From NCBI RefSeq assembly GCF_037992945.1, contig NZ_CP150304.1, positions 933,501-997,500 of the forward strand: a DNA stretch of 64,000 bases. Direction: 5' to 3'. Below are positions 34,119 through 42,953 of the stretch, in pieces. The translations under genes and the position numbers were made by a program. The notes beneath the pieces are model-generated. The model worked only from the letters and a program-made list of their open reading frames with translations, was not told the origin of the DNA and made no database searches. Within the stretch, counting starts at the first letter, position 1, and each line of letters begins with the position of its first letter. This DNA comes from Peribacillus sp. FSL E2-0218 (GTDB lineage: Bacteria; Bacillota; Bacilli; Bacillales; DSM-1321).

Positions 34119-35084
34119 ATGCGATTAGTGGGAAATATTCAAATGAAAGTAAATAGGATCATTCAAGAAACTCCACTCGTGAGACAGTTCGAGTTGATTC
34201 CGGTTGATGGAAACCCATTGCCTGCTTTTACTGGAGGTTCGCATGTAACTACATTCATGCCGGCCGGAGAAACGATTTTCGAGAGGGAATACTCCATTAT
34301 CAGCCATCCGAGAGACCGTAAGAAATATGCCATTTCAATCCGTCGTGACGAGGCGTCTCGCGGAGGCTCTGCATACTGGCATGATTATGTAAAGGAAGAT
34401 ACTAGGCTGGAAGTCAGCTTTCCTAAAAACAACTTCCCTCTCAGCTTTCGAGCGAAGCATCATGCGTTTTATGCAGCTGGAATAGGCATCACTCCATTTT
34501 TGGCGATGATGGAAGACATGGCTGCTGAAGGCCAAACCTTTGAACTCCATTATGCAGCACGCACACCGGAATTATGTGCTTTTTATGATCTGTTGAAAGC
34601 TAAATATCCGGATCAATGCACTTTTTATTTTTCGCAGGCAGAAGCGAAAAGCAGAATGACACCTGCGACGATGATGGATCATCGTATTGGCACACATGTT
34701 TATTTTTGCGGACCGCTCGAGATGGTGCAACAGTATCGTGAGGCAGCCAGTTCATATGGGTATCCCGAACATGCGATTCACCTCGAATTATTCGCCGCAA
34801 AAAATGATGGGCCCAAAGATCCTTTCTTTGTTGACCTTACAGATAGCGATCGGTCCATCTCGGTTCATGAAGGAGAAACACTGCTTGAAGCCCTTTTAAG
34901 GGAAGGAATTGATGCACCGTATTCATGTAAAGTCGGCGGGTGCGGAAGCTGTGAGGTAGCTGTCGATGATGGGGAAGTGGACCACCGTGATTTCTTCCTT
35001 AGCGAAGAAAACCGCCAATCACGCAACTCAATCCTGACATGCTGCTCACGGGCGAAGGGAGACAGACTTGCTTTAAAACTTTAA
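34119..35084 (+). CDS. PDR/VanB-family flavin reductase with C-terminal 2Fe-2S domain
   Basis: 321 residues. FMN/FAD-binding barrel (1-100) with REYSIISHP, NAD(P)-binding domain (105-220) with YAAGIGITPFLAMM and YFCGPLEM, and a plant-type ferredoxin domain (235-321) with the cluster Cys in YSCKVGGCGSCE and LTCC. It passes electrons from NAD(P)H to an oxygenase, here most likely the DUF3445 heme protein. The ATG at 34119 (GGGAG upstream) is preferred to the TTG that overlaps the previous stop. Confidence 0.92.
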   Translation: MRLVGNIQMKVNRIIQETPLVRQFELIPVDGNPLPAFTGGSHVTTFMPAGETIFEREYSIISHPRDRKKYAISIRRDEASRGGSAYWHDYVKEDTRLEVSFPKNNFPLSFRAKHHAFYAAGIGITPFLAMMEDMAAEGQTFELHYAARTPELCAFYDLLKAKYPDQCTFYFSQAEAKSRMTPATMMDHRIGTHVYFCGPLEMVQQYREAASSYGYPEHAIHLELFAAKNDGPKDPFFVDLTDSDRSISVHEGETLLEALLREGIDAPYSCKVGGCGSCEVAVDDGEVDHRDFFLSEENRQSRNSILTCCSRAKGDRLALKL

Positions 35085-35125
35085 TACTTCAATACAAGGT
35101 AAAAAAATGAATCGGAGGCTAAAAC

Positions 35126-36619
35126 ATGACAATTATAGAAACGGCAGTTTTAGAACTGAAAAATTACATTAATGGTGAGTGGCAGTCTTCATCTTCAAAT
35201 GAAGTAATTCCGGTCATTAATCCTGCGACACAGGAAATCATCGCTAGGGCACCGCGAGCGACCAAGGAAGAAACGGAACTAGCCATCTCAGCTGCGAAAG
35301 ACACATTCAAAAGCGGAGTCTGGTCAGGACTTACAGCACAAGAGCGTGCTTCCTATTTATATAAAATCGCAGATAAAATTGATGAACGTGCGGAAGAGTT
35401 AACGATTCTTGAAACAATGGATAACGGGAAACTTAAAGCAGAGGCGGCTTTCGATATTGCCGATGCAGCTTCGTGTTTTCGTTACTACGCCGGCTTGGTT
35501 CAACATCCAGAAGGGGAAACATACCAAGTTCCCGCTCCCGTACAAGCTATGGTCGTTCGCGAGCCTGTAGGTGTAGCTGGTTTGATTGTACCTTGGAACT
35601 TCCCTCTTCTAATGAGTGTATGGAAAATCGCACCTGCCCTTGCGGCAGGTAATACGATAGTGTATAAACCGGCAGAAGTGACACCTGTTACAGCAACGAA
35701 GCTGTTTGAAATCTTAGAGGAAGCGGGCATCCCAAAAGGAGTCGCCAATATGGTGATGGGCCGCGGGACTGTCGTAGGCCAAACAATTGCCGAAAGCAAG
35801 GATGTTGACATGGTTTCATTTACAGGAAGTACAGACGTTGGCCGCTCGATCATGAAAGCGGCAGCAGGCAATTTAAAGAAAATTTCCCTTGAGCTTGGCG
35901 GTAAATCACCTAACATCGTTTTTGCGGATGCGGATTTAGAAACAGCGGTCGATTACGGATTGTTCGGTATCTTCTTCGGTGCAGGACAAGTATGTTCGTC
36001 AGGTAGCCGCATTCTTGTTGAAGAAAGCATGTATGCTGAATATGTAAAATGCTTTGTGGAACGCGCAAGTAAAATTAAAGTTGGACCTGGTCTTGCACAA
36101 GGAAGCCATATGGGAGCGATAGTAAGCGAAGCACAAATGAAGAGTATTTTAAATTATATTGAAATAGGCAAACAGGAAGGTGCGACACTTGCAACAGGAG
36201 GTTACCGGCTCGTTGATGACGGTCTTGACAAAGGATTCTTCCTTGCACCGACTGTCTTCACCAATGTAACAACTGACATGCGCATCGTTCAAGAGGAAAT
36301 CTTTGGTCCAGTTGTTGTCATCCAAAAGTTTAAAGATGAAGAAGAGGCTATTAAACTGGCAAATGATACAGACTACGGGCTAGCAGGAGGCGTCTTCTCT
36401 AACGACGGGGCAAAAGCACTGCGTGTAATCAAGAAAATACGAGCGGGCATTACATGGGTAAATGATTATCATCCAACATTTGTCGAGGCCCCATGGGGCG
36501 GTTACAAACAGAGCGGGATTGGACGCAGTTTAGGAAAATACGGCTTAGACGAATACCAAGAAATTAAACAAATCAACATTAATCTCGATGTAAAACCGAT
36601 TGGCTGGTTCCCCAATTAA
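35126..36619 (+). CDS. NAD(P)-dependent aldehyde dehydrogenase
   Basis: 497 residues. NAD-binding and catalytic landmarks: PWNFPLLM, KPAEVTPVTA, FTGSTDVGRSI, catalytic Glu in LELGGKSPNIVF and Cys in GAGQVCSSGSR, EEIFGPVVVI. GGAGG upstream. As last gene of the sigma-54 operon it probably oxidises an aldehyde from the pathway: formaldehyde itself or, more typically for this subfamily, an amino- or betaine-aldehyde left by the demethylated substrate. A terminator follows at 36645-36678. Confidence 0.92.
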   Translation: MTIIETAVLELKNYINGEWQSSSSNEVIPVINPATQEIIARAPRATKEETELAISAAKDTFKSGVWSGLTAQERASYLYKIADKIDERAEELTILETMDNGKLKAEAAFDIADAASCFRYYAGLVQHPEGETYQVPAPVQAMVVREPVGVAGLIVPWNFPLLMSVWKIAPALAAGNTIVYKPAEVTPVTATKLFEILEEAGIPKGVANMVMGRGTVVGQTIAESKDVDMVSFTGSTDVGRSIMKAAAGNLKKISLELGGKSPNIVFADADLETAVDYGLFGIFFGAGQVCSSGSRILVEESMYAEYVKCFVERASKIKVGPGLAQGSHMGAIVSEAQMKSILNYIEIGKQEGATLATGGYRLVDDGLDKGFFLAPTVFTNVTTDMRIVQEEIFGPVVVIQKFKDEEEAIKLANDTDYGLAGGVFSNDGAKALRVIKKIRAGITWVNDYHPTFVEAPWGGYKQSGIGRSLGKYGLDEYQEIKQININLDVKPIGWFPN

Positions 36620-36644
36620 GCTAGAGAAGAAGCAAACAACTTGT

Positions 36645-36678
36645 AAAAAACCTAATCCAATTACGGATTAGGTTTTTT
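36645..36678 (+). terminator. Terminator of the N-demethylase operon
   Basis: CCTAATCC/GGATTAGG stem with loop AATTAC, A-run before and T-run after; bidirectional in form. Confidence 0.9.
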
Positions 36679-36821
36679 GGATTGTCCAGCAGAAGATTCC
36701 TTTATTTGCTATTTTACGCAATATAGATATAAAAGTTAAACTAGGCCTCTAAGGTCATATAAAATTATTTATCACTATAATAGAATTTAGTCAGGAATTT
36801 ATTGATAGGGAGGTAATGTAC

Positions 36822-38789
36822 TTGCATTCAAGGTCATACAAAATATTGAGATCCATGATGCAACGGGACGACGATGTAATCATTGGTCACCATCTTGCCA
36901 AATTAACAAATGTCTCGGCAAGAACGATTCAGAAAGATATAAAGATGCTCAATGATATAGTGAAACAGTATGGAGCATGTATCCATTCTATTCGGAGCGT
37001 TGGTTACAAGTTGGAGATTAATGATCCTGAAACGTTCTACCTGTTTATCAAAGAAGAGCAAAAGAGGCAAGGAGTGGAAACGGAAGTCCCAGGTGATACC
37101 GAAGAAAGAGTTCTTTTTTTATTAAGGAGATTACTTCTTGCTGAAGGTTATGTAAAGCAGGATGATTTAGCTGAGGAAATGTATGTCAGTAAATCAACCA
37201 TTCAAAAACTAATGAAGGATGTAAGGGAAAAGCTGGCTGTGTACAAGTTGACCCTACCAAGCAAGTCAAGTTTTGGACTTAAGATTGAGGGAGATGAGTT
37301 TAATTATCGTTCCTGTATTTCTGAATATTGTTTCATTAGAGACATAAACCATTCTTTCATGGCAAAGCAGACATTACTTAAAGAATCTTTTACGGAGAAA
37401 CAAATTAGGGACTTAAAAAATCTAGTGTTAAATGCCGCTCCTAATAGAAACATACATATTTCAGACAGAGATTTTGAAGATGTACTGATTCATTTTCTTG
37501 TTGCTATTAAGCGGATTAACGAGGGTCTTTATATTAGAAAAGATGAACTGAAGAGCAGGGAAATTCCCCTGGCCCTTGCAAGTTCCGTCGTGATTGATTT
37601 ATTAAAAGAAATAGAATCGATTTTCAATGTGACAATACCTGAGCCGGAACGTATATATCTATGTCTTCTTTTACTAGGAAAGAAGATCATTCCTAATGAG
37701 TTAAAAAATGATACGTCCTCTATTAGGGAAATGAACAAAGTGATAGACGATATGCTTTGTGCAATTTTTTTGGAAATGAATATTGATTTTCGGGAAGATC
37801 CAGAATTAAGGACTAGTTTATTTAATCATATAAAAGTGATGTTAAACCGCTTAGAGTATGGATTGAATATACGAAACCCGATACTGAAAGAGATTAAAGA
37901 AAAATACCCTTTCTCCTTTGAGATGGCACTAATAGCAGCCCAATCTCTTGATAATAGTTTAAAAATTGAAATAAATGACGAAGAAATAGGGTTTCTGGCT
38001 ATTCATTTAGAGGGTGCCTTACAGCGTATGGACGCCAATGTCACACGTATACGATGTTTAGTGGTTTGCTCTACAGGTACTGGAAGCGCCCAGTTGTTGA
38101 AGTATGGACTAAATAAACATTTAGGAGACCGATTAACGATTATAGGCGTTCAAAGTTATTATGCCCTATCACAAATGGATTTGAAAACGATCGATTTAAT
38201 AGTTAGCACCATCCAAATTGATGCTGCGCTTCCGATCCCATTTATAAAGGTAAGTCCAATATTATCTGAACAAGATATAATTGCCATTAAAAATAAATTG
38301 AAAGCAATCCATACGAAAAATCATTGTGAAATAGCACAGTTTATTAAAGAAGATTTAATTTTTCTACAGATGGAGCTCAGCAGCCCAGAAGAAGTAATTG
38401 AGTCCATATGTCAAACAATTATTACTAAACAACTCGCTTCCCCGGATATTACGAAATTAGTTATCGAAAGGGAGATGGCTTCACCAACTTCGTATGGTAA
38501 TTTAATTGCGATCCCCCACCCATTAAAACATATTAGTTATGAAACCTTTTTAGCTTTTTGTACACTAAAAAAACCGATCAAATGGGGAAATGAAATGGTT
38601 CAGTTAATCTGTTTTTTTAATATAAAGAAAAATAATGAAATGGATTTACAAGTCTTATATGAGTTTCTCTATACCATGATCAATGATAAAAATATTGTTG
38701 AAAAATTAACAAATTGCCGGACTGTGCCTGAATTTTCGGCACTTTTATACAGTCAGGACAAAAGTAACAAGATTCATATCATAAAATAA
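36822..38789 (+). CDS. BglG-type PTS-controlled transcriptional activator (HTH-PRD-EIIB-EIIA)
   Basis: 655 residues from the TTG at 36822, 8 bp after GGGAGG; the ATG at 36816 is only 2 bp from it. Two HTH domains (about 1-60 and 95-150: DDLAEEMYVSKSTIQKLM), PRD1 and PRD2 (about 195-410, with IHFLVAIKRI and LAIHLEGAL), EIIB-like domain with Cys in VVCSTGTGSAQLL (about 420) and EIIA-like domain with His in IAIPHPLKH (about 570). This LicR/MtlR-type layout makes it the probable activator of the PTS operon at 40921-45066, from which IS copy 3 now separates it by about 2 kb. Confidence 0.92.
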   Translation: MHSRSYKILRSMMQRDDDVIIGHHLAKLTNVSARTIQKDIKMLNDIVKQYGACIHSIRSVGYKLEINDPETFYLFIKEEQKRQGVETEVPGDTEERVLFLLRRLLLAEGYVKQDDLAEEMYVSKSTIQKLMKDVREKLAVYKLTLPSKSSFGLKIEGDEFNYRSCISEYCFIRDINHSFMAKQTLLKESFTEKQIRDLKNLVLNAAPNRNIHISDRDFEDVLIHFLVAIKRINEGLYIRKDELKSREIPLALASSVVIDLLKEIESIFNVTIPEPERIYLCLLLLGKKIIPNELKNDTSSIREMNKVIDDMLCAIFLEMNIDFREDPELRTSLFNHIKVMLNRLEYGLNIRNPILKEIKEKYPFSFEMALIAAQSLDNSLKIEINDEEIGFLAIHLEGALQRMDANVTRIRCLVVCSTGTGSAQLLKYGLNKHLGDRLTIIGVQSYYALSQMDLKTIDLIVSTIQIDAALPIPFIKVSPILSEQDIIAIKNKLKAIHTKNHCEIAQFIKEDLIFLQMELSSPEEVIESICQTIITKQLASPDITKLVIEREMASPTSYGNLIAIPHPLKHISYETFLAFCTLKKPIKWGNEMVQLICFFNIKKNNEMDLQVLYEFLYTMINDKNIVEKLTNCRTVPEFSALLYSQDKSNKIHIIK

Positions 38790-38819
38790 TATACGGGAAG
38801 CTGGAAGAGGTGAAATTTG

Positions 38820-39030
38820 TCTATGCAACGAAACGATTGAGCGTGTGTTCGGAAGGTTCAAAAGTAAAGCATGGTATGCGTTGGACCGCTTGGAAATAAA
38901 ATATTCGTTGCCTTGATTGTAAAGAAGATGGACTATTGGACAGGGCAAGGTCCAAAACACGGTACAACATAGTGGGCTCGTAAAGTTCTAATCTCTTAAA
39001 TTCAGGCGTCCCCCTTTTGTCTACAAACTG
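38820..39030 (+). pseudogene. Degraded right-end remnant of an older IS1182-like element
   Basis: Similar to copy 3 from about 40515 to its right end: GAAACGATTGAGCGTGT, AAGCATGGTATGCGTTGGAC, TGTAAAGAAGATGG and CAAGGTCC are shared, with gaps and substitutions. The internal terminator is lost, but the right terminal repeat TTTTGTCTACAAACTG is intact and ends at 39030, exactly against the hairpin that flanks copy 3. Confidence 0.88.
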
Positions 39031-39056
39031 AAACTTCCGTATTATAACGGAAGTTT
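39031..39056. repeat. Terminator palindrome, left target duplication of IS copy 3
   Basis: 26 bp palindrome AAACTTCCGT/ACGGAAGTTT around ATTATA, identical to 40797-40822. It is sandwiched between the right end of the older IS remnant and the left end of copy 3. Confidence 0.92.
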
Positions 39057-39120
39057 CAGACTGTAGACAAACTCGATGAAAATCGAGTTTGTCTATTTTT
39101 ATGGCCTGTACAATTTAGAC

Positions 39121-39244
39121 GTTGATTTCCACTCCAGGCACTCGCTTTCCGCGGGCGGTCGGGGAGCCTCCTCGGCTTTGCCTGCGGGGTCTCCCCTAGA
39201 CGCGCTTTTCCCGCAGGAGTCTCGTACCTTCCGTTCCAATCAAC
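39121..39244. repeat. GC-rich imperfect palindrome inside IS copy 3
   Basis: Third instance of the element at 1490-1613 and 17754-17877, at the same place relative to the transposase. Confidence 0.7.
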
Positions 39245-39328
39245 TTTGTCTTACCTTTTAGATAGAACACTTTTGACTGGAGTCATTTTTGTTTTAAAAT
39301 TGAAGGATTAAAACTTGAGGTGATGAGG

Positions 39329-40687
39329 ATGCTTTCTAAACATGATTCTATTCAGCGAGATCAACTTGAAATGATTACTTTAGATCAACTGGTGCCACCG
39401 AACCATTTGGTTCGTAAAATGGAGGCTGCCATTGACTTCACTTTCATTTATGACTTGGTGAAAGATATGTACTCAGAGGTAGGACGCCCAAGTATTGATC
39501 CAGTTATTTTAGTTAAACTGACTTTCATTCAATATACCTTCGGTATTCGTTCCATGCGTAAAACGATTGAAGAAGTTGAAACCAATATGGCTTATCGTTG
39601 GTTCTTAGGCTATGGTTTCCATGATAAAGTGCCTCATTTCTCTACGTTCGGAAAAAATTATGAGCGACGCTTTAAAGATACAGACCTGTTTGAACAGATT
39701 TTCTGTCGCATTTTAATGACAGCTGCTAATAAAAAGTTAATAAGTGTAGAACACGTTTTCGTGGATTCCACACATGTGAAAGCCAGTGCGAATAAACGGA
39801 AATTTGAAAAGAAAATCGTTCGTAAAGAAACACGAGCGTATCAAGGACGTCTTCAAGAAGAAATCAATCAAGATCGTGAAAACCACGGAAAGAAGCCTTT
39901 TCCACCAGATAAATTTGATAAGGAAGAAACCAAAGCAATTAAAGAAAGTACTACGGATCCTGAGAGTGGCTACTATGTGAAAGATGAACGAACAAAACAG
40001 TTTGCCTATTCATTCCATGCGGCCGCAGACGGCAACGGTTTTGTATTGGGAACGATTGTAACACCTGGTAATACACATGACAGTCATATTTTGGAGCCAC
40101 TTGTTGAGCAAGTGATTGAGAAAGTTGGAAAACCAGAAGCAGTTGCCGCAGATGCAGCTTATAAAACACCAGCGATTACAAGCTACCTATTTAACAAAGA
40201 AATCACACCTGCTTTACCCTATACACGTCCTCGTACAAAAGAAGGATTCTTTCGCAAACATGACTATGTTTACGATGAACACTTTGATTGTTACCTTTGC
40301 CCTTCGGGAGAAACTTTAAAGTACTCAACAACAAATAAAGAGGGCTATCGCGAATACAAATCGCCCAAACAAATTTGTGCAACATGCTCATTTTTATCAC
40401 GGTGTACGGAAAGCAAAGACCATCAAAAAGTAGTGACACGGCATATCTGGCAAGCATATGTGGAAGAAGCAGATCATCTGCGTCATCATCAAGAGGTAAA
40501 ACCTATATATGCGAAACGCAAAGAAACGATTGAGCGTGTATTCGCAGATGCAAAAGAAAAGCATGGTATGCGTTGGACTACTTTAAGGGGACTTAAAAAA
40601 TTGTCGATGCAGGCGATGCTTACTTTCGCTGCCATGAATGTAAAGAAGATGGCCACTTGGACATGGCAAGGTCCTAAAATGGCTTAA
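39329..40687 (+). CDS. IS1182-family DDE transposase, copy 3
   Basis: 452 residues, intact, same catalytic residues as the other copies. Marked by Leu in KKLISVEH, Val in AAMNVKKM and a Met for Thr two residues before the end (GPKMA). The pattern of differences makes it a mosaic between copies 1 and 2, so copies differ by only scattered single-base changes. Confidence 0.94.
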   Translation: MLSKHDSIQRDQLEMITLDQLVPPNHLVRKMEAAIDFTFIYDLVKDMYSEVGRPSIDPVILVKLTFIQYTFGIRSMRKTIEEVETNMAYRWFLGYGFHDKVPHFSTFGKNYERRFKDTDLFEQIFCRILMTAANKKLISVEHVFVDSTHVKASANKRKFEKKIVRKETRAYQGRLQEEINQDRENHGKKPFPPDKFDKEETKAIKESTTDPESGYYVKDERTKQFAYSFHAAADGNGFVLGTIVTPGNTHDSHILEPLVEQVIEKVGKPEAVAADAAYKTPAITSYLFNKEITPALPYTRPRTKEGFFRKHDYVYDEHFDCYLCPSGETLKYSTTNKEGYREYKSPKQICATCSFLSRCTESKDHQKVVTRHIWQAYVEEADHLRHHQEVKPIYAKRKETIERVFADAKEKHGMRWTTLRGLKKLSMQAMLTFAAMNVKKMATWTWQGPKMA

Positions 40688-40796
40688 CATAGTGGCTCGA
40701 AGAGCCCAAATCTCGTAACCTTTGGTCAAAATTTCAAAGGAATTTCAAAAGGGGTTCGGAATTTTTTAATTCCGAACCCCTTTTGTCTACAAACTG

Positions 40797-40822
40797 AAAC
40801 TTCCGTATTATAACGGAAGTTT
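40797..40822 (+). repeat. Terminator palindrome, right target duplication of IS copy 3
   Basis: Exact repeat of 39031-39056, followed by TTTT, so the downstream copy still looks like a plus-strand terminator. It ends 98 bp before the first PTS gene. Confidence 0.92.
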
Positions 40823-40834
40823 TTTGTGTATGGA

Positions 40835-40848
40835 TGAAAACGTTTTCT
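40835..40848 (+). promoter_or_regulatory. cre site (CcpA) before the PTS operon
   Basis: TGAAAACGTTTTCT matches TGWAANCGNTNWCA except for the last base. It predicts carbon catabolite control of the operon that starts at 40921. Confidence 0.75.
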
Positions 40849-40879
40849 TGGTAGGGTAGATACATGGAAGAACAAGTTT

Positions 40880-40896
40880 GGAACAAGAAATGTTCC
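40880..40896. promoter_or_regulatory. Small inverted repeat in the PTS operon leader
   Basis: GGAACA-AGAAA-TGTTCC, 24 bp before the start codon. It could be an operator or a weak hairpin; function is unproven. Confidence 0.35.
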
Positions 40897-40920
40897 GTTA
40901 AAGAGAAAGGTTGAGTCAAT

Positions 40921-41244
40921 GTGGAAGCAAGTTTACCGATTAGTTTTCAAATGATCCTGCATGGTGGCAATTCACGGAGTCATTCGATGGAAGCGCTTCA
41001 ATTTGCAAAGTCGGGTGAGATCGAACAAGCAAAAAAGAGTCTTCAAAAAGCGAAAGAAGAGTTAACACTTGCTCATCGAATACAAACAAATCTCATACAA
41101 AACGAAGCAGGGGGGAATAATACTGAAATTTCTCTAATTCTGATTCATGCTCAAGATCATTTAATGAATGCTATCACAGTAAAAGACTTAGCGGAAGAAT
41201 TTATTTATCTTTACAAAGAATTGAAAGAAATGAAAGAAAGATAA
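40921..41244 (+). CDS. PTS lactose/cellobiose-family EIIA component
   Basis: 107 residues, the usual size. Family landmarks: SFQMILHGGNSRSHSMEAL with the N-terminal helix, and ILIHAQDHLMNA holding the phosphorylated His. It starts with GTG at 40921 behind AGAAAGG; an ATG two bases upstream is out of frame. It passes phosphate from HPr to the EIIB protein encoded 26 bp downstream. Confidence 0.93.
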   Translation: MEASLPISFQMILHGGNSRSHSMEALQFAKSGEIEQAKKSLQKAKEELTLAHRIQTNLIQNEAGGNNTEISLILIHAQDHLMNAITVKDLAEEFIYLYKELKEMKER

Positions 41245-41269
41245 AAATTAAAATTGGGAGTGACTTGAA

Positions 41270-41575
41270 ATGAACATTTTATTATCTTGTGCGGCTGGAA
41301 TGTCAACCAGTATCATCGTAAAAAAAATGCAAGATGCTGCTGCAGCTCAGGGAAAGGACTATGAAATCATAGCCTTGGATATAGAAAAGGCGGAGAAGGA
41401 ATTCGAGAAATATGATGTTGTTTTAGTGGGTCCCCAAATCCGCTATATGTTAACCAAATTCAAAGCCAAAGGAGAAAAAGTTGGTATTCCAGTAGAGTTG
41501 ATTAATCAAATGCATTACGCCATGTGTAACGGAGAAGAAGTGTTGAAACAAGCTGAAAGGTTAGTAGTAACCTAA
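41270..41575 (+). CDS. PTS lactose/cellobiose-family EIIB component
   Basis: 101 residues. The active Cys is residue 6 or so in ILLSCAAGMSTS, with the family's GPQIRYM and NQMHYAMCNGEEVL. Ribosome site GGGAG. It transfers phosphate from EIIA to the incoming disaccharide. Second gene of the operon. Confidence 0.94.
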   Translation: MNILLSCAAGMSTSIIVKKMQDAAAAQGKDYEIIALDIEKAEKEFEKYDVVLVGPQIRYMLTKFKAKGEKVGIPVELINQMHYAMCNGEEVLKQAERLVVT

Positions 41576-41603
41576 TAAAAAAAGAATGAGGGGAGTTCTA
41601 TAT

Positions 41604-42953
41604 ATGAGGAATGTTTACAATTTCATGGATGAAAAAATCACTCCTGTCGCTTCCAAAATATCCAATCAACGTCATCTTTCTTCAGTAAGAGACGGTCTGA
41701 TTATGGCCATGCCACTATTAATCATTGGATCTTTTTTCTTGATTCTCGCCTACTTGCCTATTTCGGGTTATCCAGAATTTATGGAGAACATGTTTGGAGG
41801 CAACTGGCAGACAAAATTAACCTATCCTGTAAGCGTTACCTACGACATTATGGCATTATTGGTCTCGTTTGGCATAGCATACCGTTTGGCTGAAAAGTAC
41901 GGAACCATCGATGCAGTAATGACCGGAGTCTTTTCGATGGTCTGCTTCGCGTTAACTGTACCGCAGCATGTTATGTTTACGCCAGAAGGGTCACAAAAGG
42001 CTTTGGAAGTTGGAGGAGTTCTTCCTACAGCTCAGTTGGGCAGCCAAGGATTATTTGTTGCCATAGTTATTAGTATTCTTTCCACAGAAATTTATCGTTT
42101 CTTCTATGAAAAAGATTTTGTTATCAAGATGCCTGATAGTGTTCCTCCTGCTGTATGGAAGTCATTTTCGGCACTAATTCCTGGAACGATAACGATCTTA
42201 GTCATCTGGGGACTTAGATTATTAATTGAAGTTACGCCTTTTGAAAGCATGAATAATATCGTTTCTATCATAATAGGCATCCCTATGCAGTATGTCGGGG
42301 GAACTTTGCTTGGGATGATTGTAATCGTATCGGTAATTGGTGTTTTATGGTCTGTTGGACTGCATGGCGATGCCATTTTAAGTGCTTTCACTACTCCGAT
42401 ATGGCTTAAGAATATGGATGAGAACCGAGCTGCATTTCAGGTAGGTAAAGAAATTCCGAATATTTTCACTCAGCAATTTTATGAGTTATTTATTTGTATA
42501 GGAGGTACCGGCGCACTGTTTTCCATTGTCATGCTGATGCTTTGGAGAAGCAAAAGTCAACAAATGAAGGAATTGGGCAGGGTTGCCGCACCAGCAAGTG
42601 TATTCAATATAAGCGAGCCTGTAATTTTCGGTGTACCAATCGTGTTGAACCCGTATCTATTCATTCCATTTTTCATGACACCGATCATATTGGTTATTGT
42701 TACGTATTTTGCCATGAAGACAGGGTTGGTTGCACGACCTGTAGGCATTGCGTTACCTTGGACCACTCCTCCTATCATCAGCGGGTACTTAGCTACAGGT
42801 GGTAAAATTTCAGGAGCCGTTATGCAGATTGTGAATATTTTAATAGCTTTAGTCATATATTATCCTTTTTTTAGGATTTGGGATAAGCAAAAATATAGAG
42901 AAGAAAGCGATATGAACGAAAAAATCAATCGTGATGTGGAGATGACTTTATGA
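41604..42953 (+). CDS. PTS lactose/cellobiose-family EIIC permease
   Basis: 449 residues from ATG 41604 (GAGGGGAG upstream); the ATG at 41586 lies over that site. About ten membrane segments. Landmarks: RDGLIMAMPLLIIGSFFLI, GLHGDAILSAFTTPIWL, FNISEPVIFGVPIVLNPYLFIPF and LPWTTPPIISGYL. It moves a beta-linked disaccharide; context points to chitobiose or a glucosamine disaccharide rather than lactose. The last 4 bp overlap the next gene. Confidence 0.94.
   Translation: MRNVYNFMDEKITPVASKISNQRHLSSVRDGLIMAMPLLIIGSFFLILAYLPISGYPEFMENMFGGNWQTKLTYPVSVTYDIMALLVSFGIAYRLAEKYGTIDAVMTGVFSMVCFALTVPQHVMFTPEGSQKALEVGGVLPTAQLGSQGLFVAIVISILSTEIYRFFYEKDFVIKMPDSVPPAVWKSFSALIPGTITILVIWGLRLLIEVTPFESMNNIVSIIIGIPMQYVGGTLLGMIVIVSVIGVLWSVGLHGDAILSAFTTPIWLKNMDENRAAFQVGKEIPNIFTQQFYELFICIGGTGALFSIVMLMLWRSKSQQMKELGRVAAPASVFNISEPVIFGVPIVLNPYLFIPFFMTPIILVIVTYFAMKTGLVARPVGIALPWTTPPIISGYLATGGKISGAVMQIVNILIALVIYYPFFRIWDKQKYREESDMNEKINRDVEMTL

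Larger units (their letters stand above)
39057..40796 (+). mobile_element. IS1182-like insertion sequence, copy 3 (complete, 1740 bp)
   Basis: Same ends, hairpins and length as copy 2, with a transposase at 39329-40687 and internal terminator at 40751-40780. Flanked by exact 26-bp copies of a terminator hairpin unlike that of copy 2. It sits between the PRD regulator and the PTS operon. Confidence 0.95.

Noticed and set aside
42494..42805. 103-codon frame overlapping the EIIC gene
   Set aside because: Alternative frame of a clear PTS permease with no homology.
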